The notes under the pieces: generated by a model
Seen by the model: the letters and a program-made list of their open reading frames with translations, nothing else
Database searches by the model: none
Told to the model about the DNA's origin: nothing
Shown: positions 12,652 through 23,767 of the stretch, piece by piece
Layout of the letters: every line of letters starts with the position of its first letter
Numbering within the stretch: the stretch's first letter is position 1
Program-made: the position numbers and the translations under genes
Origin: Monodelphis domestica
Taxonomy: Eukaryota; Chordata; Mammalia; Didelphimorphia; Didelphidae
Reading direction: 5' to 3'
DNA: 64,000 nucleotides
NCBI RefSeq assembly: GCF_027887165.1
Contig: NC_077232.1
Location: forward strand, 2,311,162 to 2,375,161

Positions 12652-12692
12652 AGCATCTGAAGACAACACGGTCAATCAGAAGTTTCCCAAAG

Positions 12693-13686
12693 ATGGACCT
12701 GACCTCCATGGCCCCATTTCCTACACAATTTCTACAGGAAGTGGATGATGGTGAAGCATCCAATGAAAAGCTACAAGGAGTCAACATTTCAAACAGATAT
12801 ATGTGGCACCAAACGTTTTATCCAGTGTATAACCATGAATATGCTACAGTGTCCATCACTCTGATCTTTGGGCTATGTGGACTAGTAGGAAATAGCATCG
12901 TCTTCTGGCTTGTTGGCTTCCGCATTAAGAGAAACCCTTTCTCTATCTATGTGTTTAACCTGGCTATGGCTGACATCATGTTCCTTTGCTTCCTGACTTT
13001 CTTATCCATAGTGAAAATGTTTCATGCCCATCTGACTATCTCACTATACACAGGATTGGCATTAGCTGAAACAACGGCTGATAATGTGGGTCTGGGCCTC
13101 CTGGCAGCTCTTAGCTCTGAGTGCTCTCTCTCTGAATTTTTCCCCATTTGGTATCAAAGTCAACGTCCAAAATATGCATCAACTGCTGTGCACCTTGTTC
13201 TGGGTTCTAGGTATCCTGCTACTGGCATTGAATTATGTAATATGTAAGGATTTCCTCAATTACACTGACTGTCAGCTATATGAAGTAACCCAGGCAGCAT
13301 GGACTATGCTCCTGGTCTCAGTGCTGTGTGCATCCAGCCTGACTCTGATGCTCAAGGTCCAGTACAGCGCTCAGCACCCTCAGCATCCCAGGCTCTACAT
13401 CTTGGTCATGCTCATGGTCCATATATTTCTTGGTCTTGGCCTATCTTTGATTATCTTTATTGCTGGCAAGTTAGAGGAGAGAAGTTATCTATCCATGGTG
13501 CTTCCCTTACTTCTCTGTGTGAACAGCAGCATTCACCCTCTCATTTCCCTCTTTGTGGGGATTCTAGATAAGAGTCCAAAGGAACCCCTTCGGTTGATTC
13601 TTCAAAGGGCTCTTAGTGATAAGGAAGATCCAGGGGGATTTAAAGAGACATCCTACATGGAAACCATGGAGATGTCATCCTGGTAG
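12693..13686 (+). pseudogene. MRGPR-family receptor with one frameshift
   Basis: Mas-related G-protein-coupled receptor, a seven-helix plasma-membrane protein. The coding exon is preceded by a good 3' splice site (AG at 12650-12651), as expected for MRGPRs, which have an untranslated first exon and a single coding exon. The frame runs from ATG 12693 to codon 166 (13190), then continues in another frame to TAG at 13684-13686. The join fits loss of two bases, GTGTGC to GTGC, at about 13188-13191. Total length would be about 331 residues, normal for the family. TM1 'GLCGLVGN', TM2 'IKRNPFSIYVFNLAMAD', the 'FPIWYQSQRPK' loop and the 'LRLILQRAL' tail are clear. Odd features: the E/D-R motif after TM3 reads S-E-C (Arg lost), the TM6 proline is missing and TM7 has HPLIS instead of NPxIY. 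It is most likely a young pseudogene; a sequencing error at the shift is possible but the other losses argue against it. Confidence 0.85.
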
Positions 13687-14221
13687 GGGGGCTCTAGGGG
13701 AGGCATGAAAAGACAGTAATCCCTTGGGTCTTTTTTGACCACAAATGCTTTCTCATGGTCTATTCCTGCCTACAACTACTTTTTTAACCTGGCCAGTTGA
13801 GTTGGTAGAAGTCTTGGGATTCCTGCCCAGAGGCATCACTCAGACTTTCCTTTGTGTTTATTGTCAAGGTCTCCTTCCTGGGCTAGAAGTATGCCTGAGA
13901 TTGTGCCCAGGTACATTTGGAGGCAGAGCTATGTTTGTCTTATAGGGATAGAACAGGTCTTGGCTATTTTCTCTGTTCCTCTAATTCTGGAGAAATGAAG
14001 GATAATTCCTCCTGAAAAATCTCTGCTTCTTTTCCATCTCCTAGCATCATCGTCAAGAAAACTACTGGATGTTGGTATAGTCCTCCCAAAAAGTAACTTG
14101 GAATTGTGCCCCAGGGTTACTAAATTGCACGTGTCCTTTGGCCAAGAAATACTCCTTCTAGGTCCATGCCCAAGAGATGCCAAAGGAAAGAGGAAAAGAC
14201 GTCTTGTGAGCCAAGTTATCA
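13687..14221. other. 3' flank of first MRGPR, part of duplicated block
   Basis: Presumed 3' UTR and flank. 13955-14120 aligns by eye with 25055-25225 downstream of the second receptor, both starting at 'ttggctattttctc'. No other gene seen. Confidence 0.55.
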
Positions 14222-14683
14222 ATAATGTCCTTTTGTGGTGGCAAAAAAACTAGAAACCGTCATTTGGGGTATGTCTGAACAAAAAATGCTGCAGAGAGGA
14301 AATGAAACAGTCCCGTTAAAAACAAAATGTTCAATGATCATTTCAGAGAAATCTGGGAAGATTGAACTGATGTAAAATGAAGTCAGAAGAATCAAGAGAA
14401 CTGTTCATACACTAACAACATTCTTTCAGGATTTAAGAACTTTGCTTAGTACCAGAACTAACAAGTATTCTAATGGATCAATGATGCAGCCTGCTAGGCA
14501 CTTTCTGAGGGGGAAGTGATACCTCAGGATACAGATGGAAACAAGCATTTGGGGGTACAACCAATGTGAGAATGTCTTTTGTCAGACTATGAACTCTTGT
14601 TTCTTTTCTTTTCTTTTGTTTTCAATAGGAGGAGAGGGATAAAATAAATGTTCATTAAATTTAATAAAATAATTTTAAAAGAG
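14222..14683 (+). mobile_element. Old LINE-1 3' end downstream of first MRGPR
   Basis: It opens with 'ccttttgtggtggcaa', then the end of ORF2, a 3' UTR and a tail with AATAAAAT. A similar L1 end lies at the same distance (about 530 bases) after the second receptor, so it predates the duplication. Confidence 0.7.
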
Positions 14684-15200
14684 AATAACTTTTGTGCCTT
14701 TACATTGCCTCCTCTTGAATAGGCCCTACTGACGCTTCTTCTCACTGGATAGAGGATTTTAAGGGGTGTCCAAAAATAAAGATGATGTAAAACAAAAAAA
14801 AATCTACAAAATATTTTAAATAATAAAATACAACAAAAGTTATAGGACCACCTGCCTCCCCCCCCAAAAAAAGATCCTCATTTCTTGAGTCAACACAAAA
14901 AGGAGAAAGAAAAGTGAGTTTGTGGGACAGGCCAATCTCTGCACAGTGTCATTTCATCAATAGAAAAAGTGTTCACCTCGGCAGACCCACAGGTGCCTCA
15001 GTCAAAAGACCCTCTTTCCTGTCCTGATATGAATTGGGTAGCATCAGTATCAGGGAAAGAGAAGGCCTCAGAAGTTATCCCCCCTTCACTGTTTTGGGAA
15101 CTGTGACGTAACTGCTTGAAACAAATTTGATGCTGTTGAAAATCCCAGAAACTATTCCTTCTTCACTAATTTGGGAAGTGAGGGGTTAACACATTAAGAG
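14684..15200. repeat. Duplicated block, copy A, downstream part
   Basis: By eye 14755-15190 corresponds to 18020-18520 and to 25900-26215 plus 26640-26860. Shared landmarks are 'cagacccacaggtgcctcag' / 'cagacccataccagcctgaa' / 'cagacccacagcagcctgag' and the later 'ccttcactnnntttggga' motif, which occurs twice here (15082 and 15159). Confidence 0.5.
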
Positions 15201-15356
15201 TATAGTTAGAGAGAAGGAAGGGAGAATGGGGAGAAGATCTAAAGATTATAAAGAGATATATCTGGGAATTTTACTGTAACAAACAAACGAATAAATAAAA
15301 ATAAAGATCACAGGGTCAAGATATCATTTTCTGAGATAAGAAAGAAGAGAAGAGAT
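15201..15356 (+). repeat. Inverted repeat, left arm
   Basis: Its reverse complement matches 16362-16519 at roughly 85-90% identity by eye. The arms are separated by about 1 kb. Landmarks are 'tatagttagagagaaggaag' at the outer end and 'agaaagaagagaagagat' at the inner end. Confidence 0.8.
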
Positions 15357-16361
15357 AACATAACACACTACCTGTATGATGCACAAATAAATACACACCA
15401 AGAAATACACAAACAAACCGAACTTCAGCCCAATAGTTATCTAGAGGCAGCTGATGGGATGGAAGTGGGAGAAATCAGAGGTTAATCCAGTGACCCGAAA
15501 ACAAGATGTGTTTTAGTTTGGTTGTCAGGAAACTCTGAGGGCCTTGGCCATTTCAAGCCTCCCCTGGATACCTAGTGGGAATCCGACCCCAATTCACCTT
15601 CCGAGTAAGGGCAGTAAAGAAATCAGGATGTTCAGGGAGAATTCCTGGTTCTTAGGTATTCCTAGAGAGGAGTCCAATGGGGCGAGTCAGGTGTAGGAGG
15701 TGAAAAATGTTAGCTTGAGTGGCCAAAATGGAAAGCAGCGCATGTGAGATCCATCAGAGAAAGAGACTTGAGAAGAGGTCAGCGAGATCTGAGATCTTTT
15801 CACTGAAGTGACCATTTCTAATGGCCTATGGAACCTGCTTGTCCAGTGAGGCTTCATGAGCCTTTCTCCCATCTGAAAACACTTGTTCAGGCTTCAGGTT
15901 CCTTCAGATTCTCCTTCAAGCACTCCCTAGGTCTGAAGACCAAGCAACATTTTCATGCCAATAACCACAGTGAAGACCTTTATGTATAAATGAATAGTTC
16001 ACTCTTTCCTGGAGGGAAGAGCATGGAAGGGAAGGACAAAGGCTCCCCCTCACAGGATTGTGGCCATTCATAGGGAATGGATTCTCAGAAGTCAGGGAGA
16101 AAGTTCCAAGCAAACAAGAAAGAAAGAAGGAATGAGTCTGCAAAAGCTATTTGGTGAGACTAGGAAGGGCTGCGAGAGGTGATGGAAACAAGAGGAAGAG
16201 CTCTCCTACTCCTGTGATCTGACGCCACTCTTCTTTCCCAGTTGTTGTGTTGGCAAAGTGGAGAACTACGAATGGAATGAGGGATTTTTTTTCCTTTTCT
16301 CTGAGAGAAGAATGAGAGACCTAGAAGAGGATTCTAGCCTTGAAGACTGTTCATAAGAAAA
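15357..16361. other. Spacer between inverted-repeat arms
   Basis: Non-coding. 15995-16120 resembles segments at 19187-19290, 21215-21330 and 29765-29880, each carrying a purine-rich 'ggaagggaaggaca'-like core, so it belongs to the duplicated block. Confidence 0.4.
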
Positions 16362-16519
16362 ATCTCTTCTCTTCTTTCTGACCTCAGCAAATGATATCTT
16401 GAAACTAGGATCTTTATTGTTATTTATTTATTCATGTTTGTTACAGTAAAATTCTCCGATATATCTCTTTATACTCTTTAGATCTTCTTCCTATTCTCTC
16501 TTCTTTCTCTCTAACTATA
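16362..16519 (-). repeat. Inverted repeat, right arm
   Basis: Mirror of 15201-15356. It begins at 'atctcttctcttctttct' and ends at 'ctctctaactata'. The surrounding box, 'cagcaaatgat...gattaa', recurs in the same orientation at 19545-19745 and 21600-21808. Confidence 0.8.
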
Positions 16520-16689
16520 CACACTGAACCAGAGAAATGATTGTAAAGGAGGAAAAAAGACATTTAAAGAGCTACTCTCAGTTGGATAGTCTGAAAAGAT
16601 AATTAAACCAAATGGAGTTGGTTATTTTGTTTATCTCAAGGCAATTTTCATGGAAATGTAGACCAAATGTGGGTTTTTTTGCTAAATTT

Positions 16690-18012
16690 TTTTAAAATCC
16701 AATAAATTTCTCTTGAATTCCCAAATATGTAGAAAATGGAGTCAAATTTATAAAAGTCATTTCACAATAGATAAAAGCTCAGCTCACAGGATATTCTTCC
16801 CCAGAAGAAATCAAAGCTATATATAGTCATATGAAAATGTTATAAATGATTATTTATTAAAGAAATTCTCATTAAAACAACCTGCAGTACCACATCACAC
16901 CTATCAGAAATGACATATACTGTGCAAGAATGAGGGGAAAATAGGTACTAAAATGAACTGTTGCTTGAGTAGTGAATTGGTCCAAACATTGTTGAAAATC
17001 TGGAACTATGCCCAAAAGTCTATAAATTCACACATTCCCTTTCATCCAGCAATATCACTACTAAGTCAATATTCCACAGGGATTTTTTTTTAACAAAAAG
17101 GGCCTATGTGTAGGGGGGAAAGTACGTATAGCATATATCTTTTGTGTTTGAAAAAAATTAGAAATTAAAAGAATGTTCATCAGTTGGAAAATGAGTGGAC
17201 AAAATGTTTTTTTTTTTAATTCTTTTCTTCATTTGATATTTGTGCCACTTCTTCTAGTTGACTACTTTTGCTTTTTAAGTTGTTTTTTGAGGGGGCACTC
17301 TTTTAATTTTTTCCCATTTTTCTTTAATCTGTCTTATTTGATTTTTGAATTCCTTTTTAAATTCTTCCAGATCTTGAGACCAATTCCCTTTTTTTTTAAG
17401 TTTTGCATGTGATTACTTGGATCTCATCATCTCCTGTTGGTTCTGTGCTTTGTTTTTTGCCCTGATAAAATTTTTTGAGAGTTGTGTTTTTTTCTGCTGT
17501 TTGCTCATTTTTCCAGTCTTTTTTTTTGTCTATGGATTGAGAATTTTGAAAACTGTTTACTGATTCTGTCTCCTCTGATGACTTGCATGGTTTTGCCCTG
17601 GGGGTAGGTCTTCACTGCAACAATGCACTTTTGAAAGGGCACAATGCTATGGTCTTTGAGGCCTCCCTGTCGGCTGGTGCCAGGACCTGGGACTTCAAGG
17701 GGTGTGTCTAAGGTGCTCTTTTGCTGATGTAGCCCCATCCCAGGATCCCAAAGTTAATTCATTATCCATAACCTAGTGCAATACGTGGGGGAGTGGTCAG
17801 CCAATACTCTTCTAGGTGCAGTTTTGCTTCTGGTTTCCCCTTATCCCATAACAATCAATTCTCTTTATCTACCTTCCAGGCTGTGTTCAGTGGAAGAGCT
17901 CCCTTGCTCCTCCTTGCTGTTTGTTTTTGAGATAGTTTTTAAAGACTGGTTTGGAAGGATGGTCAGAGTGATTTAGGTTTTTGCTGCTGCTCAGCTTCCA
18001 TCTTGACTCCTG
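16690..18012. mobile_element. Two LINE-1 pieces in opposite orientation
   Basis: 16690-17204 is a sense L1 ORF2 3' segment ('ttctcattaaaacaacctgc', 'gcccaaaagtctataaattc') without a tail. 17205-18012 is antisense: reading back from 18012 gives an L1 5' end of the 'caagatgg' type, its 5' UTR and a lysine/glutamate-rich ORF1 piece. This order does not fit simple twin-priming inversion, so two insertions or a rearrangement are more likely. The pair occupies the place where a receptor gene would be expected in this copy of the duplicated block. Confidence 0.6.
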
Positions 18013-18014
18013 CT

Positions 18015-18554
18015 TCTATTTTAGGGTAATAAATCAAGAAATAACAATCATGTCAAAAATAAAATATATAATAAAAAATTTAATCACAATATAAAAGAAG
18101 AGTTCGTGACCAAAATCACTATGTAGCAAAAAAGAACCCCACAGATTTCACAGAATAAATTATGGATCATTAGGAAAAGCAGAATCAGTTTTCCATCATA
18201 GTTTGTTGGTTCAATGGAAACAGAGCCTTCTTGGCCAGACCCATACCAGCCTGAAGGAGCAAGAGTTGCACTCCTTTAGGACCCTTAAGAAGGTACAGAT
18301 GTGAAGTGAGTAGCCCCATTTTTCAGGACCTTCCTTGATTTTCCTTTTTCCTTCTAGGAAGATGAATGGATGAAGTAGAGGATCAAATGAGATGACATAA
18401 AACACTTTGCGAAACCCATATAAGTACTAGTTATGATCATTTTTGTTGTTATTGTTGTTAACAAGAAGGTCCTAGAAAGGACTCCTCCTTCACTTAATTG
18501 GGAGATATGAGGTCACCAGTGGTATATATCTATACATTCATATAATTACACTCA

Positions 18555-18591
<37 letters not shown>

Positions 18592-19760
18592 TCCACAAAC
18601 ACACTATATACAAGGAAAATAGCTGAGGATCTCTATTGTCTTGAGACACCTCATAGAATGGAGGTAGGAGGAAACTCATGTCAGCACTCTGAGAACAATA
18701 TATGAAAGAGAGTGAAGTGGCAAAGCCAAAGGGACTACAAGAGTATGAGAGAATTGCAGTTCCAGACATCATCTGTATCTTACCCCAAATCCTCTTTCAA
18801 GTCAGAATTGGACACAAGACAGAAACACTGATCATTAGATGTGGCTAGATACGGCCAAGTGGACAAAACATAATCTTAGAACGGAGAATATTGGTTTGTG
18901 TGTTCAGTCATGTTGATGGTTGATAGTTTACAAGGCATGAGAGGACACTGAACTTGAGCAGAGTCGGGGAAAGACACCTTGCAATCTTCCCTAAAGGACA
19001 ATTTCCAGTGAGTCTTGTTCTGTAATTGCCCAGTGATACTACACACAAAATCACAAGGGCTTCACCATCATCTTAGAACACTTGTTCTAGCCCAAGGGCC
19101 CCCAGAGACCCCCATAGACAGAAGACAGAGCTGCAGCAGGCCAATCACCACAGGGATGTCCCCTTCTTGTCGAAGTTGACCTGCTCCCTCTTTCTTGGAG
19201 GGAGTGTGATGTAGGAGAAAGACAGAACTTCTTTATGATCACAAGAGATTATGGTCAGTGATAGTAGTCAGAAGGAATTCCAGTGGTATCATGGAGAGGA
19301 TTTAAGGCTATATGGATGTTAGGTGACAGGAAGAAGGACTAAGAGAAAAAACAGAATCGGGAAAAAAAGGTGTCCAGGTCCTGCTCCAATGCATCATCTT
19401 CATTCCTATTGGCCCTGCTGCTAGCATTCATGTCCATCAGTGAAGTGAGAGGACTTCGTCTTTTCTCTGAGATGGGAACAGGAAGCCAGGAGTGATCCAA
19501 TGTGAGTCAAAAATCTCCAGCTCTAACTTAATCCTGAAAGTATTCATAGAAAATCTTTCTTTGTTCTTTTGGATCCCAGCAAATGGTCCACTAGTTTGGA
19601 GTCTTCACAGACCTTTCATTTGTTAGCTATTTCTACATGACACTGCAGACATGAGCTAACAAAGGAAAAGTACCATTTCAGAGCTATCACTGGCAATGTC
19701 AGTTGAAAAGATGATTAATCTGGACTAAGTGAGTCTTACTTACGTTGGAACAGTTCTCAG
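18015..19760. repeat. Duplicated block, copy B1, no receptor gene
   Basis: Alignable by eye with copy C: 18015-18300 with 25880-26212, 18300-18520 with 26640-26860, and 18600-19060 with 27115-27575. It has a CORE-SINE piece at 18375-18460 (shared with 26712-26800) and a (CA)n tract at 18555-18590. It ends in the 'cagcaaatg...gattaa' box. No MRGPR-like frame is found. Confidence 0.65.
18549..18590. repeat. (CA)n microsatellite
   Basis: A short interrupted CA run within copy B1. Confidence 0.9.
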
Positions 19761-19782
19761 GCAGTGTAGACTAGTTTCCATC

Positions 19783-20563
19783 CTTTTTTTTTTACTTTTA
19801 AACATTATTTTATTTGGTCAACTTCAAACATTATATTGGATACAAAAATAATTTTCTTTTCCTCCCTCCCCTACTGCCACCCCTCCCATAGCAGATGCGC
19901 AATGACACTGGGTATCACATGTGTCCTTGATCCAAACCCATTTCCATGTTCTTGGTATTTGCACCAGGTTGTTTAGAGTCGACATTTAGAGTCTACATCC
20001 CCAATCATATCCCCTCGGCCGCTGTAGTCAAGCAGTTGGCTTTCCTCGGTGTTTTTACTCCCATAGTTTGTCCTCTGCTTGTGGATAGTGTTTTTCTCCT
20101 AGATCCCTGCAGATTGTTCAGGGACATTGCATTGACACCAATGGAGAAGTCCATTACCTTTGATTGTACCACAGTGTGTTTGTCTCTGTGTACAATGTTC
20201 TCCTGGTTCTGCTCCTCTCGCTCTGCATCACTTCCTGGAGGTTGTTCCAGTCTCCATGGAATCCCTCCAGTTCATTATTCCTTTGAGCACAATAGTATTC
20301 CATCACCAAAAGATACCACAATGTGTTCAGCCATTCCCCAATTGAAGGCCATCCCCTCGTTTTCCAGTTTTTGGCCACCACAAAGAGCGCAGCTATGAAT
20401 GTTCTTGTGCAAGTCTTTTTCCTTATGATCTCTTTGGGGTACAAACCCAGCAGTGCTGGATCAAAGGGCAGACATTCTTTTAGTACCCTTTGATCATAGT
20501 TCCAAATTGCTCTCCAGAATGGTTCGATCAATTCACAGCTCCACCAGCAATGCATTAATGTCC
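19783..20563 (-). mobile_element. LINE-1 3' end, antisense, fairly young
   Basis: Poly(T) at 19783-19792, then the reverse of an L1 3' UTR and of the ORF2 end. The reverse strand keeps a 133-codon open frame (20154-20555) starting with the HCWWSC part of the cysteine motif and ending 'LYTETNTLWYNQR'. It is truncated on its 5' side and lies inside an older L1 copy. Confidence 0.9.
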
Positions 20564-20564
20564 T

Positions 20565-20800
20565 GAAACAGACTATATTTCACTTCGTTGTTTTGTTTGA
20601 GTTCTCTTCCACAAAGTGACTAATATGGAGAAATCTTTTACATTAATGCACATGGAAAGTCGATACCAGATTGTCTGCCTTCACAGGGAGGGAGGGAACA
20701 AGGCAGAGAATTTGGCTCAGAATCTTAAAAGAAGTTAAAAATTGGTTTTGCATGAAACTGAAGACAAAATAAAATATTTTTAAAAGGAGGAAGGCTAGCT
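20565..20800 (+). mobile_element. Old LINE-1 3' UTR
   Basis: Sense 3' UTR with 'ttgtttgagttctcttccac', 'gactaatatggagaaat', 'tgcacatggaaagt', 'agggagggaggga' and an AATAAAAT tail. It is interrupted by the younger antisense L1. Confidence 0.7.
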
Positions 20801-21830
20801 AGAGAAAAGAAGGTGGAATACACGCAGCATCTGATCTTGTGTTGAGGATCTGGGATGACCACAACTTGGAGACCAGAAAGGATAAAGAAAATAAGAACAT
20901 GGGCATCTGTGGCCAGATGAACTGGGGACAGACAGATCACAAGGTGTCAGAGGAAAAAGGAGATCAGCTAAGTCAGTGTGAGATTCTGAGATAAGTTCAA
21001 GAAGAGGGGACAGGGCGATGTCCAGTGGGGCCTGGGCTCTGATTGGTTCCTGATTCTGCACAGGACGTCACAGAGACTTCTCCAGCTGTTGAGATAACAC
21101 CCTTTGCCCACAACACCAACACCCCTCTGAATGTGACTGCAAGAACACAGCCCAGACAAGAGGACAGAGCAATCTTTCCAGGGCACTTACCCCAGGTAAA
21201 CCCTCTCTCTTCAAATAGACTTCTTTCCTCTGTCGAGAGAGACTAGGTGGAAGGAAAGGACAGGTTTCTTACCCTCTGAGGCCATAAAGCATGACTAGGG
21301 GGATCAGAGAAAGAAGGAGGGACCCCCTGAGAGTGCTTGGTGAGTGCAGGAGGGACTAGAGTAAGGGGAGAGAAATAGGAACACATTGAAAAGGCTTCAA
21401 AATCTTTCTGAATTTGCTCTTCCACCATTTCCTCTCTCTACTCAGATACCCTATTGCCAAGATCTAAAACCATGGAAGGAATTAATGGATCTTTTGCCTT
21501 TTCTTTGGGATGGAAACTGTGAGGAAGGGGGGGTTGGAGAGGGAGAAGAGGGGGCAGGAGCCACCAGTATGAGACCAGATTCCTATTTTATTTCATCCCC
21601 AAAATTACTGATGGGAAATCACTCTTCTGGCCTTTCTGACCTCAGCAAATGATCTCCCAATATTGAGGTCTTAGTGACATTTATTCCCCTTGAGTCTTCT
21701 CTGGCTGAGTCTATACAACATGAGCAAAATTGGCTGACAAGGGGAAAAATCCAGTTCAACAGATTTTCATTACAAGGTGATTAATTCGAACCAAGTGGTT
21801 CATTTTGCTGTCTTGGGAAGACTTCCAAGA
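20801..21830. repeat. Duplicated block, copy B2, no receptor gene
   Basis: 20900-21075 resembles 29545-29670, with the shared 'cagatcaca' and 'gctgagat/ttctgagataa' phrases. 21190-21330 resembles 29737-29880. 21585-21808 carries the 'ctgacctcagcaaatgat' box found at the end of copies A and B1. No receptor frame. Confidence 0.55.
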
Positions 21831-22084
21831 TACATCCAACAGGCCACGTATGTCTTGGGTTCCAAATCTTACTCATTGCTCCTTCGTTAAAAATACTTCT
21901 TTCCATCTCTTCCTTTCTCTTCATCCAATTAAGGAAGCTCAGTTCGAAGAGACACAGTAAAACTGTACCTAGTGAATAAATCTCCATTTCTACATCCCCA
22001 TTGGGGAAATTAGTGGGGGGCTGGGCATAAAGCAAAGTTCAAAGTGAACCTACCTGTGACACTCTGGAAAAGTCACAAAGTCTC

Positions 22085-23375
22085 TCTATCAACAAGTCAT
22101 TTAAATCAATCAATCAATAAGCATTTATTAAAGATGAACTATATTCTCAGCACTGGAATTGCTGGCAAATCAAGGAGAGATAAAAGACAATCCCTTCTCT
22201 CAAATAGCTCAGAGAATACCTGGGAATACAATATGCAAACAAGTAATATGGAGGACAAATGAGAAGTAATGAACAGAAGTAGAGCCCTAGAATTAAGAGT
22301 GATTGGAAAAGGCTTTTTGGAAGAGGGGAGACTTTTGCTGGCCATTAAAAGAAGTCAGAGAAACCATGAAGTGGAGGTGAGGGAGAGCATTTATGCATGG
22401 GATGGGGTCAGGGTGAGGGACAAGAAGTGAAAATTCCCAGCATGAGGAGATGGAGTGTCTTGTTTAAGAAACAGCAAGAAAATGAGGGTTTCCTAGATTG
22501 TAAATGGTATGGAAGAATATGAGGTGTTCAAGGACTGAAATGGAGTAGGAGGGGGTCAAGATAGGAAGGAATCGAATACCACAAAATGAATTATATATAT
22601 AAAGTCCTGGAAGTGACCTGCCAATCATTTCTAACCTGTTCCTCCCATCTAACTTCGTGAGGGAGGGCAGGGTTATATAGTAGGAACTGGACTTTAGGAA
22701 AATCACTTTGGTGGCTGAATGAAGAATGGATTGAAAGTAGGAAGAAATTTGTGGCCGGGACACTCACCATCACTGATGTGGTGAGGGCCTGCACCAGGGT
22801 TGAACTGTCAGAGGGGAGAAGGGGACGGATGTGAAAGGCAGTACAAACTGATATATACTGGCCTTGACAACAGACTGGATATGGGGGATGACAAAGAGTT
22901 CGGAGTCCAAGATTATGTCTAGACCTCAAGCCTGGCTGACAGAGAGGATGGTGGCATCCTTCAAAGCAAAAGAGAAGTTAAAAAGAGGGGAAAGGTTTGG
23001 GGGTGGAGGAAGGCAATGAGTTCAGTTTTTGGAGATGTCAAAAATCAATTGTAAAAAAATCTTGTCTCTATGTGTAATGAAAAAATTAAAAATGAGTTTA
23101 AAAAAAAGATATGTTTGAGGTGTTCAATAGACAACTGGAAACAAGAAGCTGGAGGTGGGCAGAGAGATCAGAGTTAGATAAGTGTGAGAATCACCAATAG
23201 GGGGAGAATTATATTCAATGGAATTACAACTGAATTTATGGAAGCTGATGAGATCACCATGTAAAAGAGTAAAGATGGAGAAGACAAGTTGCAAGACAGC
23301 CCAGTGAGACAAGCCATTTAATAGCTCAATATGGAGGAAGGAGCCTGAGAAGTGGTCAGATGTCTAGGAAGGGAG
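22085..23375 (-). mobile_element. CR1/L2-clade LINE, antisense
   Basis: The left end has the 'aatcaatcaatcaataagca' tail typical of antisense L2-type copies. The body includes the antisense of the ORF2 end, with 'gatcactttggtggctgaatg'-like and 'tgagggcctgcaccagggtt' phrases and 'atggaagctgatgagatcac' near 23238. The L1 insert at 23040-23108 splits it. Confidence 0.7.
23040..23108 (+). mobile_element. Short LINE-1 3' tail inside the L2 copy
   Basis: An A-rich L1 3' tip of about 65 bases; the L2 sequence resumes on either side. Confidence 0.5.
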
Positions 23376-23384
23376 ATGGGTTAA

Positions 23385-23540
23385 GGTGCAACTTCCTCAC
23401 CTGTAAAGGAGGGATGACAATATCACCCATGCCACAAGGTTATTGTGAAGATCAAAGATGGCATGTGAAAATTGCTTTGCTAAGCTAAAGCATCATAGAA
23501 AATGTTAGCTGTCATCAGTATTAATGATAATAACTCAACT
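23385..23540 (+). mobile_element. MIR/CORE-type SINE
   Basis: 'cttcctcacctgtaaaggag', 'gccacaaggttattgtgaag', 'attgctttgctaagc' and a 'gttagctgtcatcagtat' end match the CORE and 3' half of a MIR/MAR1-like SINE. Confidence 0.7.
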
Positions 23541-23701
23541 TCTCATGTGACTATTCAATAGCTCAAAAGCTGTTTAACAGAAATTGCATCTGTGTCACAT
23601 GATCCCTTTGAATCATCTTTTCTTCCATGTGATGTTTATAGAAAACACAGAATCGCCTTTAGTGTGTGTATCTCAAAGCACAAAATAAATGTGAGATCTT
23701 A

Positions 23702-23726
23702 TTTCTTTTTGTTCCCTATTTTCAGG
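23702..23726 (+). promoter_or_regulatory. 3' splice site of second MRGPR coding exon
   Basis: A strong pyrimidine tract ends in 'ttccctattttcag', followed by a 41-base 5' UTR. The open frame extends upstream to 23666, but that part is intron and UTR. The splice site and alignment with the first receptor both point to ATG 23768. Confidence 0.75.
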
Positions 23727-23767
23727 GGAATCTGAGGACCTCAGCACCCCGTAGCAGTTTTCTGAAG

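Noticed and set aside
23666-23767. Upstream extension of the second MRGPR (34 more codons)
   Set aside because: A strong 3' splice site at 23726 lies within it and the first receptor shows the start at the equivalent of 23768.
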